A DNA stretch of 64,000 bases from Actinomadura craniellae (GCF_003289645.1 NZ_QLYX01000001.1:310001-374000), one strand, 5' to 3'; positions 32,067 to 40,536 are shown, counted from the stretch's first letter. Made by a program: numbers and translations. The notes: a model not told the origin generated them from the sequence alone.

Positions 32067-33128
32067 ATGGCTTTTTCGGCCGCGCGGCGGCGTCGGGTAC
32101 GGCAACTGGTGGGGACGGTGCTGGTCTCGTTGGGGACCGCTGTTTTCGCGGGGGCCGTGGGGCTCGCCATTGACGCGTTCGTGAAGGGCGGTTCACCGCG
32201 GTGGGCGTACCTGGCCGGGTTCCTGGCCGGCGGGGCCGTCCTGTCGGGGTGCGGGGGATGGCTGCTGGCGACCGTCCGGGTCGGGGTGGGGCTGGCGCTG
32301 TCGGCCACCGACGGGGCGGGGGACGCCGACCGGTACCTGGACGAGGCCGAGTCGTTCGGCCGGTTCGGCGCGGGGGTGTTCGCCGTGCAGAGCACCGTGC
32401 AACTGCCGGTCGAGAGCGCCGAGGACCTGCCGAACCTGCGCAAGCTGCTGCGGTCCGGGATGCGCACCCTGTCCCAGGTCGAGCCGCAGGCCGCGTCGGT
32501 CGGGCTGCTGTTCCAGGGGCGGCAGCACGTGGGATTCCACGTCGGCCGGTGGCTGAACGTCGCGGGCCGGGGCGTGGACCTGTACACCGACATCCGCGAC
32601 GGCGGGGGAGCGTCCCACCTGCGGGCGGTCCGGCTCGGGCCCTCGCCGCACGGCCGGCCGCGCGACCTGGACCTGGCCCTGTACCGACGGGAGGAGGACG
32701 GCGACCTCACCGGCCCCGAGACCATGTCCGTCGAGGTGTTCGGCACCGAACTCGACTCGCCCGCCGAGGGCCCGGTGTGCCTGGCGGTCAACCTCAACGC
32801 CCCGGTCGACGACGCCAGCTTCATCGGCCCCGTCCTGGCCTCGGCCCGCACCGAGAACGCCACCGCCGTCGTGGTCGCCGCCCTGCCCGGACGCTCCGGG
32901 GCGCCCACCCGCGCCCTCGGTCCCTCCACCAAGGAGTACGAGTCGACCGTCGCGGCGATCATCGCCGTGGCCAGGAAACTCCCCGCCGCCCCCGGCCTGC
33001 TCTACCTCAAGGGCCCGGCGGTGATCTCCGTCGCCCTGGGCCGCTACCTCCACGACACCGGCTGGCTCCCGATGCGCTACACCCCGGGCACCCCCGGCAC
33101 CTACACCCGCTACACCACCGAACCCTAG
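32067..33128 (+). CDS. Two-TM protein with SAVED-like sensor domain
   Basis: 353 residues. Two TM helices (about 12-38 and 46-76) are followed by a soluble region. That region contains two related motifs, HVGFHVGRWLNVAGRGVDLY and PAVISVALGRYLHDTGWLP, each a hydrophobic strand plus GRxL helix. SAVED domains are built from two fused CARF-like units and carry such motifs. They bind cyclic oligonucleotides made by CBASS cyclases or type III Cas10. With a GGDD Cas10 4.6 kb away, a membrane effector triggered by cyclic oligoadenylate is the best guess. ATG 32067 has no ribosome site, so it may be leaderless. Confidence 0.6.
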   Translation: MAFSAARRRRVRQLVGTVLVSLGTAVFAGAVGLAIDAFVKGGSPRWAYLAGFLAGGAVLSGCGGWLLATVRVGVGLALSATDGAGDADRYLDEAESFGRFGAGVFAVQSTVQLPVESAEDLPNLRKLLRSGMRTLSQVEPQAASVGLLFQGRQHVGFHVGRWLNVAGRGVDLYTDIRDGGGASHLRAVRLGPSPHGRPRDLDLALYRREEDGDLTGPETMSVEVFGTELDSPAEGPVCLAVNLNAPVDDASFIGPVLASARTENATAVVVAALPGRSGAPTRALGPSTKEYESTVAAIIAVARKLPAAPGLLYLKGPAVISVALGRYLHDTGWLPMRYTPGTPGTYTRYTTEP

Positions 33129-33182
33129 CCGGGCCGGCCGATCGCCTTCGGCGAGCATCCTTGAGGTGCGCGGCGGGCCCGT

Positions 33183-33608
33183 TCATGTAGTGGGCGAGTC
33201 CGTCGGCCAGGTGGTCTTGAGGTGGAACCAGACGGCTTTGGTGGCGGCGGAGGTCGTGACGCCGCAGGCGTCGGTGACCGCTTCGAGCAGGTGCATTCCG
33301 CGGCCGGAGACGTCGGTGTCGCGGGCCGCTTTGAACACGGGGAGCGCTTCGGGGGCGGTGTCGTGCACGGCGACCTCGAACAGGTCGCCCCAGCGGGCCA
33401 GCACGATCGTGACGTCGCCGTTCCCGCCGTGCACCACGGCGTTGGTCGCGACCTCGCTGGTGGCGAGCCGGACGGCTTCGAGGATCTCCGCCAAGCCGTA
33501 GGTGCGCGCGGCCGAAGTCACCATCTCCCGCACGACCCGTGGCCCGATATCCGATCGGGGTAGCACGATCCGTACCAACTCCCGGCCGTCGCTTGCGGAA
33601 TGCGCCAC
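33183..33608 (-). CDS. HATPase_c anti-sigma-type ATP-binding protein
   Basis: About 141 residues. The GHKL ATPase boxes of the RsbW/SpoIIAB group are visible: SEVATNAVVHGG (N box), VHDTAPEAL (degenerate G1) and VSGRGMHLLEAV (G2). GTG 33608 is chosen because GGAGAGGG lies about 9 bases upstream; a longer in-frame version starts at 33716. In actinomycetes these kinase-like proteins stand next to XRE-DUF5753 and DUF397 genes, exactly as here (33825 and 34710), forming a regulatory group. Confidence 0.85.
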   Translation of the reverse strand: MAHSASDGRELVRIVLPRSDIGPRVVREMVTSAARTYGLAEILEAVRLATSEVATNAVVHGGNGDVTIVLARWGDLFEVAVHDTAPEALPVFKAARDTDVSGRGMHLLEAVTDACGVTTSAATKAVWFHLKTTWPTDSPTT

Positions 33609-33742
33609 TCGGAACCACCCTCTCCTGGGATTTCTCGCGCTCGGTCGATCTCGGCGAACGGCCACGTCGGCCGGCCGACCCGGACTACGCTCCGTATGTG
33701 ACCCGGAACGGAACATGACGCAGATTCTGTAGCACTGCTAGT

Positions 33743-33796
33743 GCGGCCCGCAATAGATGCGGCCCGCAAAGTAGTTATCGATCACAATAAGTAGTT
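33743..33796. promoter_or_regulatory. Tandem direct repeats upstream of XRE gene
   Basis: GCGGCCCGCAA occurs at 33743-33753 and 33759-33769 (16 bp apart), then TAGTT at 33772-33776 and 33792-33796 (20 bp apart). They lie between the divergent HATPase and XRE genes and are candidate binding sites for the XRE regulator. Confidence 0.45.
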
Positions 33797-33824
33797 CTCA
33801 AATCGCCATAAATCGGGAGAACCT

Positions 33825-34691
33825 ATGCCGCGCCGCGCGCCGACGGCCCGCCACCGCAAGCTCATCCAGGAACTCCGCCGCTTGCGCGAGGAACGCGGGC
33901 TGCGCCAGGAGGACGTGGCCCGCGAGCTCGACTGGTCCCTGTCGAAACAGGAGAAGATCGAGCGCGGCGCGATCGCCGTCCGCCCGGCGGACGTGCGAGC
34001 CATGCTCCATCTGTTCGGCCTCGCCACCCCCGATCATCAGCAGCAGTTCGACACGTTGCTGAGGCTCGCCCGCGACGCCCGGGTCAAGGGCTGGTGGCAC
34101 GACTACGGCAACGCCATCCCGGACTGGTTCGAGTCCTTCGTCGGCTTCGAGGCCGACGCCGAGGAACTGCACGTCTACCAGAACCAGATCATCCCTGGCC
34201 TGCTCCAGACCCGCGACTACGCCACCGTGATCTCAGCAGCCGTCCGGCCGTCCCTGCCCGCCGAAGAAATCGAGAGCACGGTCGCCGCGAGAATGAAGCG
34301 GCAATCCAGGCTCTCCGGAACCAAGCCGCTCCGGCTCTGGGCGATCCTGGACGAGTCCATTCTCCATCGCCAGGTCGGAGGCTCTGGGGTGATGGCGGAC
34401 CAGCTCCGGCATCTCCTCGAAGTCGGAGAACGCCCGAACATCACCATCCAGGTGCTCCCGTTCTCGGTAGGCGCTCATGCATCCGTCGGCACCTCGTTCG
34501 TCGTCCTTCAGTTCCCCGAGCCAGGTGACCCCGACCTTGTGTATCTCGAAGACCTGACGAGCAGCGCCTATCTGGAGGACGATCCGCATATTTTCCGGTA
34601 TACGGTGGCATTCGACCACATCAAGTCGGCGGCGCTCTCAGATCGGGACTCCGCGCTGCTGATCGCGAAGTTGGTCGAGAACATGTCGTGA
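33825..34691 (+). CDS. XRE-family regulator with DUF5753
   Basis: 288 residues. The N-terminal lambda-repressor-type helix-turn-helix is LRRLREERGLRQEDVARELDW followed by SKQEKIERG. The C-terminal DUF5753 sensor part includes YQNQIIPGLLQTRDYA and VLPFSVGAHASVGTSFVVL. This is the WhiJ-like family. It is followed at 18 bp by its usual DUF397 partner. By family knowledge such pairs act as developmental or toxin-antitoxin-like regulators, with DUF397 relieving the DNA-binding protein. Confidence 0.95.
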   Translation: MPRRAPTARHRKLIQELRRLREERGLRQEDVARELDWSLSKQEKIERGAIAVRPADVRAMLHLFGLATPDHQQQFDTLLRLARDARVKGWWHDYGNAIPDWFESFVGFEADAEELHVYQNQIIPGLLQTRDYATVISAAVRPSLPAEEIESTVAARMKRQSRLSGTKPLRLWAILDESILHRQVGGSGVMADQLRHLLEVGERPNITIQVLPFSVGAHASVGTSFVVLQFPEPGDPDLVYLEDLTSSAYLEDDPHIFRYTVAFDHIKSAALSDRDSALLIAKLVENMS

Positions 34692-34709
34692 CCATGGAAG
34701 GAGTGCGGG

Positions 34710-34919
34710 ATGGCCACCCACGATCTGTCCCGTGCCGTTTGGCGTAAGAGCAGTCACAGCAATGGGCAAGGGGAATGCGTCCAGGTCGCCTCAGCCATGG
34801 GAGTGGTTGCGATCCGTGACAGCAAGAACCCCGGTGGCCCTCACATCGCCGTCCTCGCCGACGAGTGGAATGCTTTCCTCGCTGCCGTGAAAACGGGCAC
34901 GCTGGACAGTGAACGCTGA
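34710..34919 (+). CDS. DUF397 protein
   Basis: 69 residues with the full DUF397 signature: AVWRKSSHSNGQGECVQVA, IRDSKNPGGP and the ending EWNAFLAAVKTG. GGAAGGAG precedes the ATG. It is the small partner of the XRE-DUF5753 regulator immediately upstream. Confidence 0.95.
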   Translation: MATHDLSRAVWRKSSHSNGQGECVQVASAMGVVAIRDSKNPGGPHIAVLADEWNAFLAAVKTGTLDSER

Positions 34920-35154
34920 CCGCCAGAAGGGCTCCGTCCTTGTGTTCACCACCTGGTAGGAGTAACCGGTTCGGTGTGGCGATGCCTCTCGTTCACCTCG
35001 ATATGGACGGCGTTAAGGACGAACCGCCAAGCCGGGCATCGGGATTTTATGAGCGGTGCCTCGTATCACTTGGCAGAAGGCTGCACGCCGATCTCTCGAC
35101 GGGGGTTGGCGCCTGCCCTTGCACATCCACGGGTAAGGCGGTCAGCCGGGTCGC

Positions 35155-35952
35155 TCACCGGGCCGTGGGCAGGGCGTAGCCCATGCCGATCGTGGTGCGG
35201 TCGCCGATCCCGGCGTAGGCGGCGAAGCGGACGAGCGCGTCCAGCGCCGCTCTGGCCTGCGGGGTGGTGCGGCGGGTGTCGGCGACGCGGTAGGTGACGG
35301 TGCCGACGCTGCCGCGGCCTGGCGGGGCGCCGGCCTTGAGCAGGTGCTCGGCCATGGTCAGCCGGTGGTCGGCGACCTCCACGTTGCCCGAGATGAGCTC
35401 GGTCACCGCCTCCTCCAGCGGGACGCCGAAGGCGCTCCACCGCCGGTACAGGTCGGCCAGCACCCACTCGGGCTCCGGGAACGGGCGGGCGCGGCGGACC
35501 CCCTCCTCGCGGGCGGTGAAGAACGCCACCGGGGTGCGGACGTCCAGGTGCCAGCGGTTGGCGGGCCGGGCGGCGGCCAGCAGGTCCGGGTACGTTTCGG
35601 CCCCGGCCAGTTCCACGGCCGCGACCTCGTACAGGCAGCGGGCCACGCGCATCTGGGGGGTGGCCGCCAGCGCCTGCAGGACGGGGCCGGTGAGCGGATC
35701 GGCCAGCACGCCTACTTCGAACCGCACCCGCTCGCTGGAGGAGCCGGCGAGCCGGTTCCGCTCGTCCACCAGCGGGGTGAGCGCGTACGGCTTGGGCGGC
35801 TTCGTCTCGTGCAGCGCAGCGGACAGGTCGGCCTCGCCCGCGCCGCGCAGCGCGGCCAGGAACGCGGCGTTGACCGCCGGGCCGGTGTGCGGCGGCGGCA
35901 CCGGCGGGCGTGGTCCGGCCGGGGCGAGGTGGATGGTGATGCGGGCGGGCAT
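35155..35952 (-). CDS. cas6: Cas6 CRISPR RNA endoribonuclease (copy 2)
   Basis: 265 residues. The end carries the diagnostic glycine-rich loop in RFAAYAGIGDRTTIGMGYA, and KPYALTPLVDE lies in the first half as in Cas6 proteins. The middle (RPANRWHLDVRTPVAFFTAR, EPEWVLADLYRRWSAFG) also fits the family. It differs strongly from copy 1 at 22868 and is on the other strand, 4 kb beyond the effector operon. It may serve a different repeat type. A relic of its 3' end is found at 36628. Confidence 0.85.
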   Translation of the reverse strand: MPARITIHLAPAGPRPPVPPPHTGPAVNAAFLAALRGAGEADLSAALHETKPPKPYALTPLVDERNRLAGSSSERVRFEVGVLADPLTGPVLQALAATPQMRVARCLYEVAAVELAGAETYPDLLAAARPANRWHLDVRTPVAFFTAREEGVRRARPFPEPEWVLADLYRRWSAFGVPLEEAVTELISGNVEVADHRLTMAEHLLKAGAPPGRGSVGTVTYRVADTRRTTPQARAALDALVRFAAYAGIGDRTTIGMGYALPTAR

Positions 35953-36047
35953 GGGGGTTGTGGCCTCCGCTTCCAGGAGCCGTCATCGGACCTTGGTGAG
36001 CGGCTGGGGGTGTTGGTCCGGCCTGTTTCAGGATGCTTGGCTCGGTG

Positions 36048-36542
36048 TCACCGTGGGAGGGATGCGCGCAGCCGGCCGATGGTCCGCAGGATCTCGGTGC
36101 GGTGCTTAGCCGACTTCAGCCACGCCGGCAGCCGGGCCAGCATGGTCATCCCGACGTATTCGCCGCGTTCGCGGAGCCGGGCACTGACGTAGTTCTCCAG
36201 GATGTCCAGGTGGCGTTCGTTGAACGCCCACAGGGTGTGCCCTCCGCAGCAATCCGCGCACAGCCACAGCGGTTGCCGGAAGTACGGATCGACCTCGCCG
36301 CCCCAGCACGAGGACGCCTTCTTGGTTTCGCGCCAGTTCCTGGCATGGCCGCAGGCGCGGCACACCAGCCGTCGAGGCCAGTGAGCCGAGTAAGGGTGCG
36401 GCGGTTCCCCGTCCAACCAGGGCACCACTTCCGCGTGGCCCGCGCAGGCCGGGCAGACCACATGGATGGGGTCCGCCGCCAAGGCGTACAGCGACACGGC
36501 GGGGTCGGTAAACCGCTCCTGCGTCGGCGATTGAGCATTCAT
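36048..36542 (-). CDS. Zinc-ribbon protein of unknown function
   Basis: 164 residues from ATG 36542. Three Cys pairs appear: VVCPACAGH, LVCRACGHARNW and LCADCCGGHTLW. They suggest two zinc ribbons. The remaining part (NERHLDILENYVSARLRERG) is helical. It lies just upstream of the second cas6 on the same strand with a 95-bp gap, so co-transcription is possible. A nucleic-acid-binding role is a guess from the ribbons. Confidence 0.7.
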   Translation of the reverse strand: MNAQSPTQERFTDPAVSLYALAADPIHVVCPACAGHAEVVPWLDGEPPHPYSAHWPRRLVCRACGHARNWRETKKASSCWGGEVDPYFRQPLWLCADCCGGHTLWAFNERHLDILENYVSARLRERGEYVGMTMLARLPAWLKSAKHRTEILRTIGRLRASLPR

Positions 36543-36627
36543 ACCGCCATTGTGCCGACATCTCTGTCCCGATGCGCGCGCTTTTACACGTGGCCGAATG
36601 GTCTTTCGTACGAGCCCGTAGAGCCAT

Positions 36628-36672
36628 TCAGCGATGAGAGGGCGGCGCGCAGCCCATGCCGATCGTGGTGTG
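36628..36672 (-). pseudogene. Relic of a cas6 3' end
   Basis: Read on the minus strand this gives RHTTIGMGCAPPSHR and a stop, matching RTTIGMGYALPTAR, the last residues of cas6 copy 2. The nucleotides AGCCCATGCCGATCGTGGTG are identical in both places. Nothing else of cas6 remains around it. It marks a past duplication or deletion at the end of the defence region. Confidence 0.65.
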
Positions 36673-36847
36673 GCGTTGAGTTGCCACGCCCTTCTCATGG
36701 CCTTCGGTCCGAGCATGATGGCGCTGGCCGCCGGGGGCTCCCGCGTTGCGGCCGCCTGAGGTGAGGTGACCGCGGGTCGCCGAGGGGAAGGGGGTGTTCG
36801 CGCCCGCGCTGCGGTCACGCCTCGGGTGCGTGGGAGGAGGTCGGCCG

Positions 36848-37753
36848 GTGGCTGCCAGCGAACTCGTGCTCATCCCGGGGCCTGGTGACGTGGGCCGCGC
36901 GATCCTTGGCCTGCTGCGGGCGCAGGGCGTGCCGGTGCGGGTGATGGTCCGCCGCGATGATGAGCGTGCGGCCGGGGTGCGTGCGCTCGGGGCGGAGGTG
37001 GTGGTCGGTGACCTGACCCGGCCCGAGAGCGTCGCGGCCGCGCTGGAGGGGGTCGGGCGGATGTACTTCGCGATGCCCGTGTCGCCGGACCATCTGCTGG
37101 CGGCGACCGTGGTGGCCACCGTGGCGCGGGAGCGGGGGGAACTGGCCGGGCTGGTGGACATGTCGCAGATGACGGTGTCGCAGATGACCGCCACCAGTAC
37201 CGCGGAGTCGCGCCAGCAGCGGCTGCACTGGCTGGCGGAGCAGGTGCTGGACTGGTCGGGCCTGCCGGTGGTGCACGTCCGGCCGACGGTGTTCCTGGAC
37301 AACCCGCTGTTCACCACGCTGGCGGCGCGGTCGATCCGGGAGGACGGCACGATCGCGTTGCCGTTCGGCGCCGGGCGCACGTCGCCGATCGCGGTGAACG
37401 ATGTGGCCCGGGTGGTCGCCACCGTGCTCCGCGACCCGGCCCCGCACGTCGGGCATGTGTACGAGCTGACCGGGCCGCGCACGGTCGACATGGCGCGGTT
37501 GGCCGGGGAGTTCTCGCGGGCGCTGGGGCGTCCGGTGTCCTATGTGGACGTGCCGCTGGAGCGGTGGCGGGCCGAGGTGCTCGCGCAGGCCGGTCTGCCG
37601 CCGCACGTCGAGCAGCACATCGCCACCATGGCCCGGCTGCACCGCGAGAACCGCTACGACCGGGTGTCCGACGACGTCCGGCGGGTGACGGGGGTGCCCG
37701 CCGGGACGATCGAGGAGTTCGTGGCCGCCCGCCGGGATTTCTACCTGGGCTGA
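36848..37753 (+). CDS. NmrA-like NAD(P)-binding protein
   Basis: 301 residues with a Rossmann start LVLIPGPGDVGRAILGLL (G-x-G-x2-G variant). Family features follow: VVVGDLTRPESVAAAL, the substrate-side HVRPTVFLDNPLFTTL and VNDVARVVATVL. It is an atypical short-chain dehydrogenase of the NmrA/HSCARG group, either a reductase or a redox sensor. GGAGGAGG precedes GTG 36848 by 7 bases, which decides the start. Confidence 0.88.
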   Translation: MAASELVLIPGPGDVGRAILGLLRAQGVPVRVMVRRDDERAAGVRALGAEVVVGDLTRPESVAAALEGVGRMYFAMPVSPDHLLAATVVATVARERGELAGLVDMSQMTVSQMTATSTAESRQQRLHWLAEQVLDWSGLPVVHVRPTVFLDNPLFTTLAARSIREDGTIALPFGAGRTSPIAVNDVARVVATVLRDPAPHVGHVYELTGPRTVDMARLAGEFSRALGRPVSYVDVPLERWRAEVLAQAGLPPHVEQHIATMARLHRENRYDRVSDDVRRVTGVPAGTIEEFVAARRDFYLG

Positions 37754-37867
37754 TTTCCTCCCTCCACCAGGGCGAACTCCTTTTGGTTTCCGCTCGTCGC
37801 GGGGATGCGCACTTCGGCGGAGTTCCGCGTTCACGGGGCCTTTGGTGTGCTATAGCCTTATCCGACT

Positions 37868-38452
37868 ATGGGGCGTGACATGAGGTCGGCGAGGGCGAGC
37901 TGGCGGGATCGAGCCGAAACGGCGCCCCTGTGGGCGTGGTCGGGTTTGCTCTTTTTGCTTTTCGGGTCCTTCTTCGGGGCGTTCTATTTTCTGCTGACTC
38001 CAGATGCCGATGCCGGCTACGCGCTGGTCGCCGGAGTTCTCGGCGGGCTTTTCTTCGCCCTGGTGATGGGGGCGTTCCTGCGCATCGCGCGCGGCAGGGA
38101 TCGGGCGGTGACCGGCGATCTGAGCCGTGCCGATGCGGTCGAGGTGGCGCGGGCGGGCCGGACCGGTGAACTCCCGGCGGAGCGGGATCTGGACGGCCCG
38201 ATGCTCGACCTCATCAAGCGCAGGCGGGAGCAGTACCGCCGGTCATCGGTGTCCGGCCCTCTCGTCCTGGGCGCCATCGCGCTCCTTCATGTGGGGAACG
38301 CTCTGAACACGGGGGTCGGCTGGTGGTGGGCCGGTGCCGCGCTCATGGTCACCTTGCTGGTCTGGACCCGGGTGCAGGCGCAGCGGAACCTGGCCAAGCT
38401 CGATCGTCTCGAAACGGCGATCAACTCTCGACCGCACGACCCGGCGAAGTGA
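37868..38452 (+). CDS. Four-TM membrane protein of unknown function
   Basis: 194 residues. Two TM helices lie near the N-terminus (LWAWSGLLFLLFGSFFGAFYF and YALVAGVLGGLFFALVMGAFL) and two near the C-terminus. A charged cytoplasmic loop between them reads DLSRADAVEVARAGRTG. No family is recognised. The start could be ATG 37868 or the ATG at 37880. Confidence 0.7.
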   Translation: MGRDMRSARASWRDRAETAPLWAWSGLLFLLFGSFFGAFYFLLTPDADAGYALVAGVLGGLFFALVMGAFLRIARGRDRAVTGDLSRADAVEVARAGRTGELPAERDLDGPMLDLIKRRREQYRRSSVSGPLVLGAIALLHVGNALNTGVGWWWAGAALMVTLLVWTRVQAQRNLAKLDRLETAINSRPHDPAK

Positions 38453-38483
38453 CCCGTTCGCCGGGGCCGGCTCCCGTACGCGG

Positions 38484-39248
38484 TCAGGCGGCGGTGAGCC
38501 CGCCGTCGATCGCGAGTGCGGCTCCGGTGATGAACGGGGCCTCGCCGCTCAGCAGGAAGGCGGCGAAGGCCGCGATCTCGTCCGGCCGGCCGATCCGTCC
38601 GACGGGATGCATCGCTTCGGTCGCGCGCAGGGCCTCGTCCGGTGCCGGGCCCAGGTTGCCGCGCAGCAGGGGGGTGTCGACGCCGCCGGTGACCAGGGCG
38701 TTGATCCGGACGCCGGTGGTGGCCGTCTCGAGGGCCGCCGAGCGGGTGAGGCCGAGGACGCCGTGCTTGGCGGCGCTGTAGGCGGCCAGGCCGGCCATCC
38801 CGGTGACACTGACGTTGGAGGCGTTGTTGACGATCGAGCCGCCGCCGGCGGCCTGCAGCGCGGGGATCTGGTACTTGAGGCCGTAGAAGACGCTGTCGAG
38901 GTTGAGCGCCAGTTCGGCGCGCCAGGCGTCGCCGTCGACGGCGGTCACCGGGCCGGGTGCGGTGGCGGCGCCGACGTTGTTGAACGCGCCGTCGAGCCGG
39001 CCGTACCGTTCGACGGCCTGCCGGACCAGGTCCGCGGCTTCGGCCTCCACCGTCACGTCGGCCGGGACGAAGGTGGCCTCGCCGCCGGCGGCGCGGATGG
39101 CGGCGGCCCGCGCCTCGCCGGCGTCCTTGCCGCGTGCGGCCAGGACGACCCTGCCGCCCTCGGCCGCGATCCGCTCGGCGGTGGCCAGGCCCATTCCGGA
39201 GGTGGCGCCGGTGATCAGGATGACTTTGTCTACGAATCGTGCGGACAT
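38484..39248 (-). CDS. SDR-family oxidoreductase
   Basis: 254 residues, a classical short-chain dehydrogenase. Visible motifs are ILITGATSGMGLATAERI (NAD(P) site), NNASNVSVTG with the catalytic Ser region, YSAAKHGVLGLTRS (Tyr-x3-Lys) and the C-terminal FITGAALAIDGGLTAA. The substrate is unknown. It is followed upstream by the quinone reductase gene on the same strand with a 33-bp gap, so the two may be co-transcribed and controlled by the HxlR regulator at 40567. Confidence 0.93.
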   Translation of the reverse strand: MSARFVDKVILITGATSGMGLATAERIAAEGGRVVLAARGKDAGEARAAAIRAAGGEATFVPADVTVEAEAADLVRQAVERYGRLDGAFNNVGAATAPGPVTAVDGDAWRAELALNLDSVFYGLKYQIPALQAAGGGSIVNNASNVSVTGMAGLAAYSAAKHGVLGLTRSAALETATTGVRINALVTGGVDTPLLRGNLGPAPDEALRATEAMHPVGRIGRPDEIAAFAAFLLSGEAPFITGAALAIDGGLTAA

Positions 39249-39281
39249 GAGGGTTCCCCCGTCAGGTGAAGATCGGTGATG

Positions 39282-40238
39282 TCAGAAGGTGAGCACGAGG
39301 CGGCCGCGGAGGCCGCCGGCCTCGAGCCGCCGGTGCGCCTCGGCCGCCTGTGCGGCGGGGAGGGCGGCGGCGACCCGCGGGACGAGCACGCCCGCCTCGG
39401 CGAGCCGGCGGATCTCGTCCAGCTTGTCCGTCCGGTCCGCGTAGTCGGGGACGAACGGGGTGCGGACGGTGATCCCGCGGCCGCCGGTCCGGTAGCCGCC
39501 GGGTTCGTCGGGGCTGCGGAACAGGGCGAGCGCGCCGCCGTCACGCACGGCGTCGAGCAACCGCGGCCCGAGCAGCGCCGTGTCGGCGACCGCGTCCACG
39601 CCCTCGGGGTACCGGGCCCGGAGGCGTTCGGCGACGTCGGGCCCCCTGGCCACGACGTCGGCCGCGCCGGAACGGCGGACCAGGGCCTCGTCGGCGGGCG
39701 CGGCGTCGGCGACGACGGTCAGCCCGGCGTGCGCGGCGAGCTGCACCAGGTAGCCGCCGAGCGTTCCGGCGGCCCCGATCACGGCGAGGACCGAGCCGGG
39801 GGCGAGGGCCAGCTGGTCGAGGGCCAGCAGCGCGGTGAGCCCGTTCATCGGCAGCGTCGCCGCGGCCGCGTGGTCGATCCCCGCCGGTGCGCGGACGACC
39901 CGGCCGGCCGGCAGCACGAGGTACTCGGCGTAGCCACCGGCGGCGGGGCCGATCGGGTGGGCCATCGCCATCACCGGATCGCCGGGGGACAGGCCGGTCT
40001 CCGTCCCGGGGCTGATCTCGTCGACCACGCCCGCGATGTCCATTCCGGGCACGTAGGGGGCCGGTATCCCGGCGAACGCCCGGGCGTGCACGCCGGCCCG
40101 GATCAGCGTGTCCGCCGGGTTCACCGCGGCCGCGTGCACGCGCACCCGGACCTCGCCGGGCCCGGCGTGCGGGTCCGGCAGGTCGACGATCCGCAGCACG
40201 TCCGGGCCGCCGAACTCGTACAGGCCGACCGCTTGCAT
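39282..40238 (-). CDS. NADPH:quinone reductase-like (zinc-free MDR)
   Basis: 318 residues, a medium-chain dehydrogenase/reductase of the quinone oxidoreductase type. It has MQAVGLYEFGGPDVL, VHAAAVNPADTLIRAG, VPGMDIAGVV and the nucleotide loop VLAVIGAAGTLGGYLVQLA. The catalytic zinc Cys and His ligands of alcohol dehydrogenases are missing. ATG 40238 is chosen because GGAAGGAG lies 8 bases upstream. It is divergent from an HxlR regulator, a well-known pair in quinone or electrophile response. Confidence 0.92.
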   Translation of the reverse strand: MQAVGLYEFGGPDVLRIVDLPDPHAGPGEVRVRVHAAAVNPADTLIRAGVHARAFAGIPAPYVPGMDIAGVVDEISPGTETGLSPGDPVMAMAHPIGPAAGGYAEYLVLPAGRVVRAPAGIDHAAAATLPMNGLTALLALDQLALAPGSVLAVIGAAGTLGGYLVQLAAHAGLTVVADAAPADEALVRRSGAADVVARGPDVAERLRARYPEGVDAVADTALLGPRLLDAVRDGGALALFRSPDEPGGYRTGGRGITVRTPFVPDYADRTDKLDEIRRLAEAGVLVPRVAAALPAAQAAEAHRRLEAGGLRGRLVLTF

Positions 40239-40266
40239 GAGCACTACTCCTTCCGGTTCCTGTTAG

Positions 40267-40277
40267 ATACCAGGTAC
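40267..40277. promoter_or_regulatory. HxlR-type operator half, quinone reductase side
   Basis: ATACCAGGTAC, complement of GTACCTGGTAT. The same motif occurs on the regulator side at 40537-40547. It is 29 bp upstream of the quinone reductase start. Confidence 0.55.
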
Positions 40278-40369
40278 ATGATGCGTACCTTCACTTCGAG
40301 TCTTCGGGAACCTGGCCGGAACGGCAAGAGAGCACTTTGACCTGCGCTGGTATCACCCGGGGAACCGCA

Positions 40370-40525
40370 CCTAGTGCGGTGTCCAGCGACGTGCACCGGG
40401 CCCACCCCTGCCCGGAGCGTGATCGTTGAGGATAGGTGGGGCCCAGCCCCACCTATCCTCAACGATCACGCTCCGGGGCAAGCCGCAAGGTGGGGTCGGC
40501 AAACGTCGCTGGACACCGCACTAGG
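40370..40525. mobile_element. Nested inverted-repeat element (MITE-like), copy 2 of the palindrome family
   Basis: Outer perfect 23-bp inverted ends run from CCTAGTGCGGTGTCCAGCGA (40370 on) to its complement (ending 40525). Inside is a perfect 31-bp inverted repeat (40412-40442 and 40446-40476) with a 3-nt loop, whose arm contains GTGATCGTTGAGGATAGGTG. No protein is encoded. The ends are flanked by TA within CTAG, as expected for insertion by an IS630-type enzyme; that is inference. It separates the two divergent HxlR-controlled promoters. Confidence 0.7.
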
Positions 40526-40536
40526 TGGGCCCGGCA

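Noticed and set aside
35155-36542. Cas6 copy 2 and the zinc-ribbon gene as part of a separate complete CRISPR type
   Set aside because: No other cas genes (cas1, cas2, cas3, cas5, cas7) or array are visible near them.
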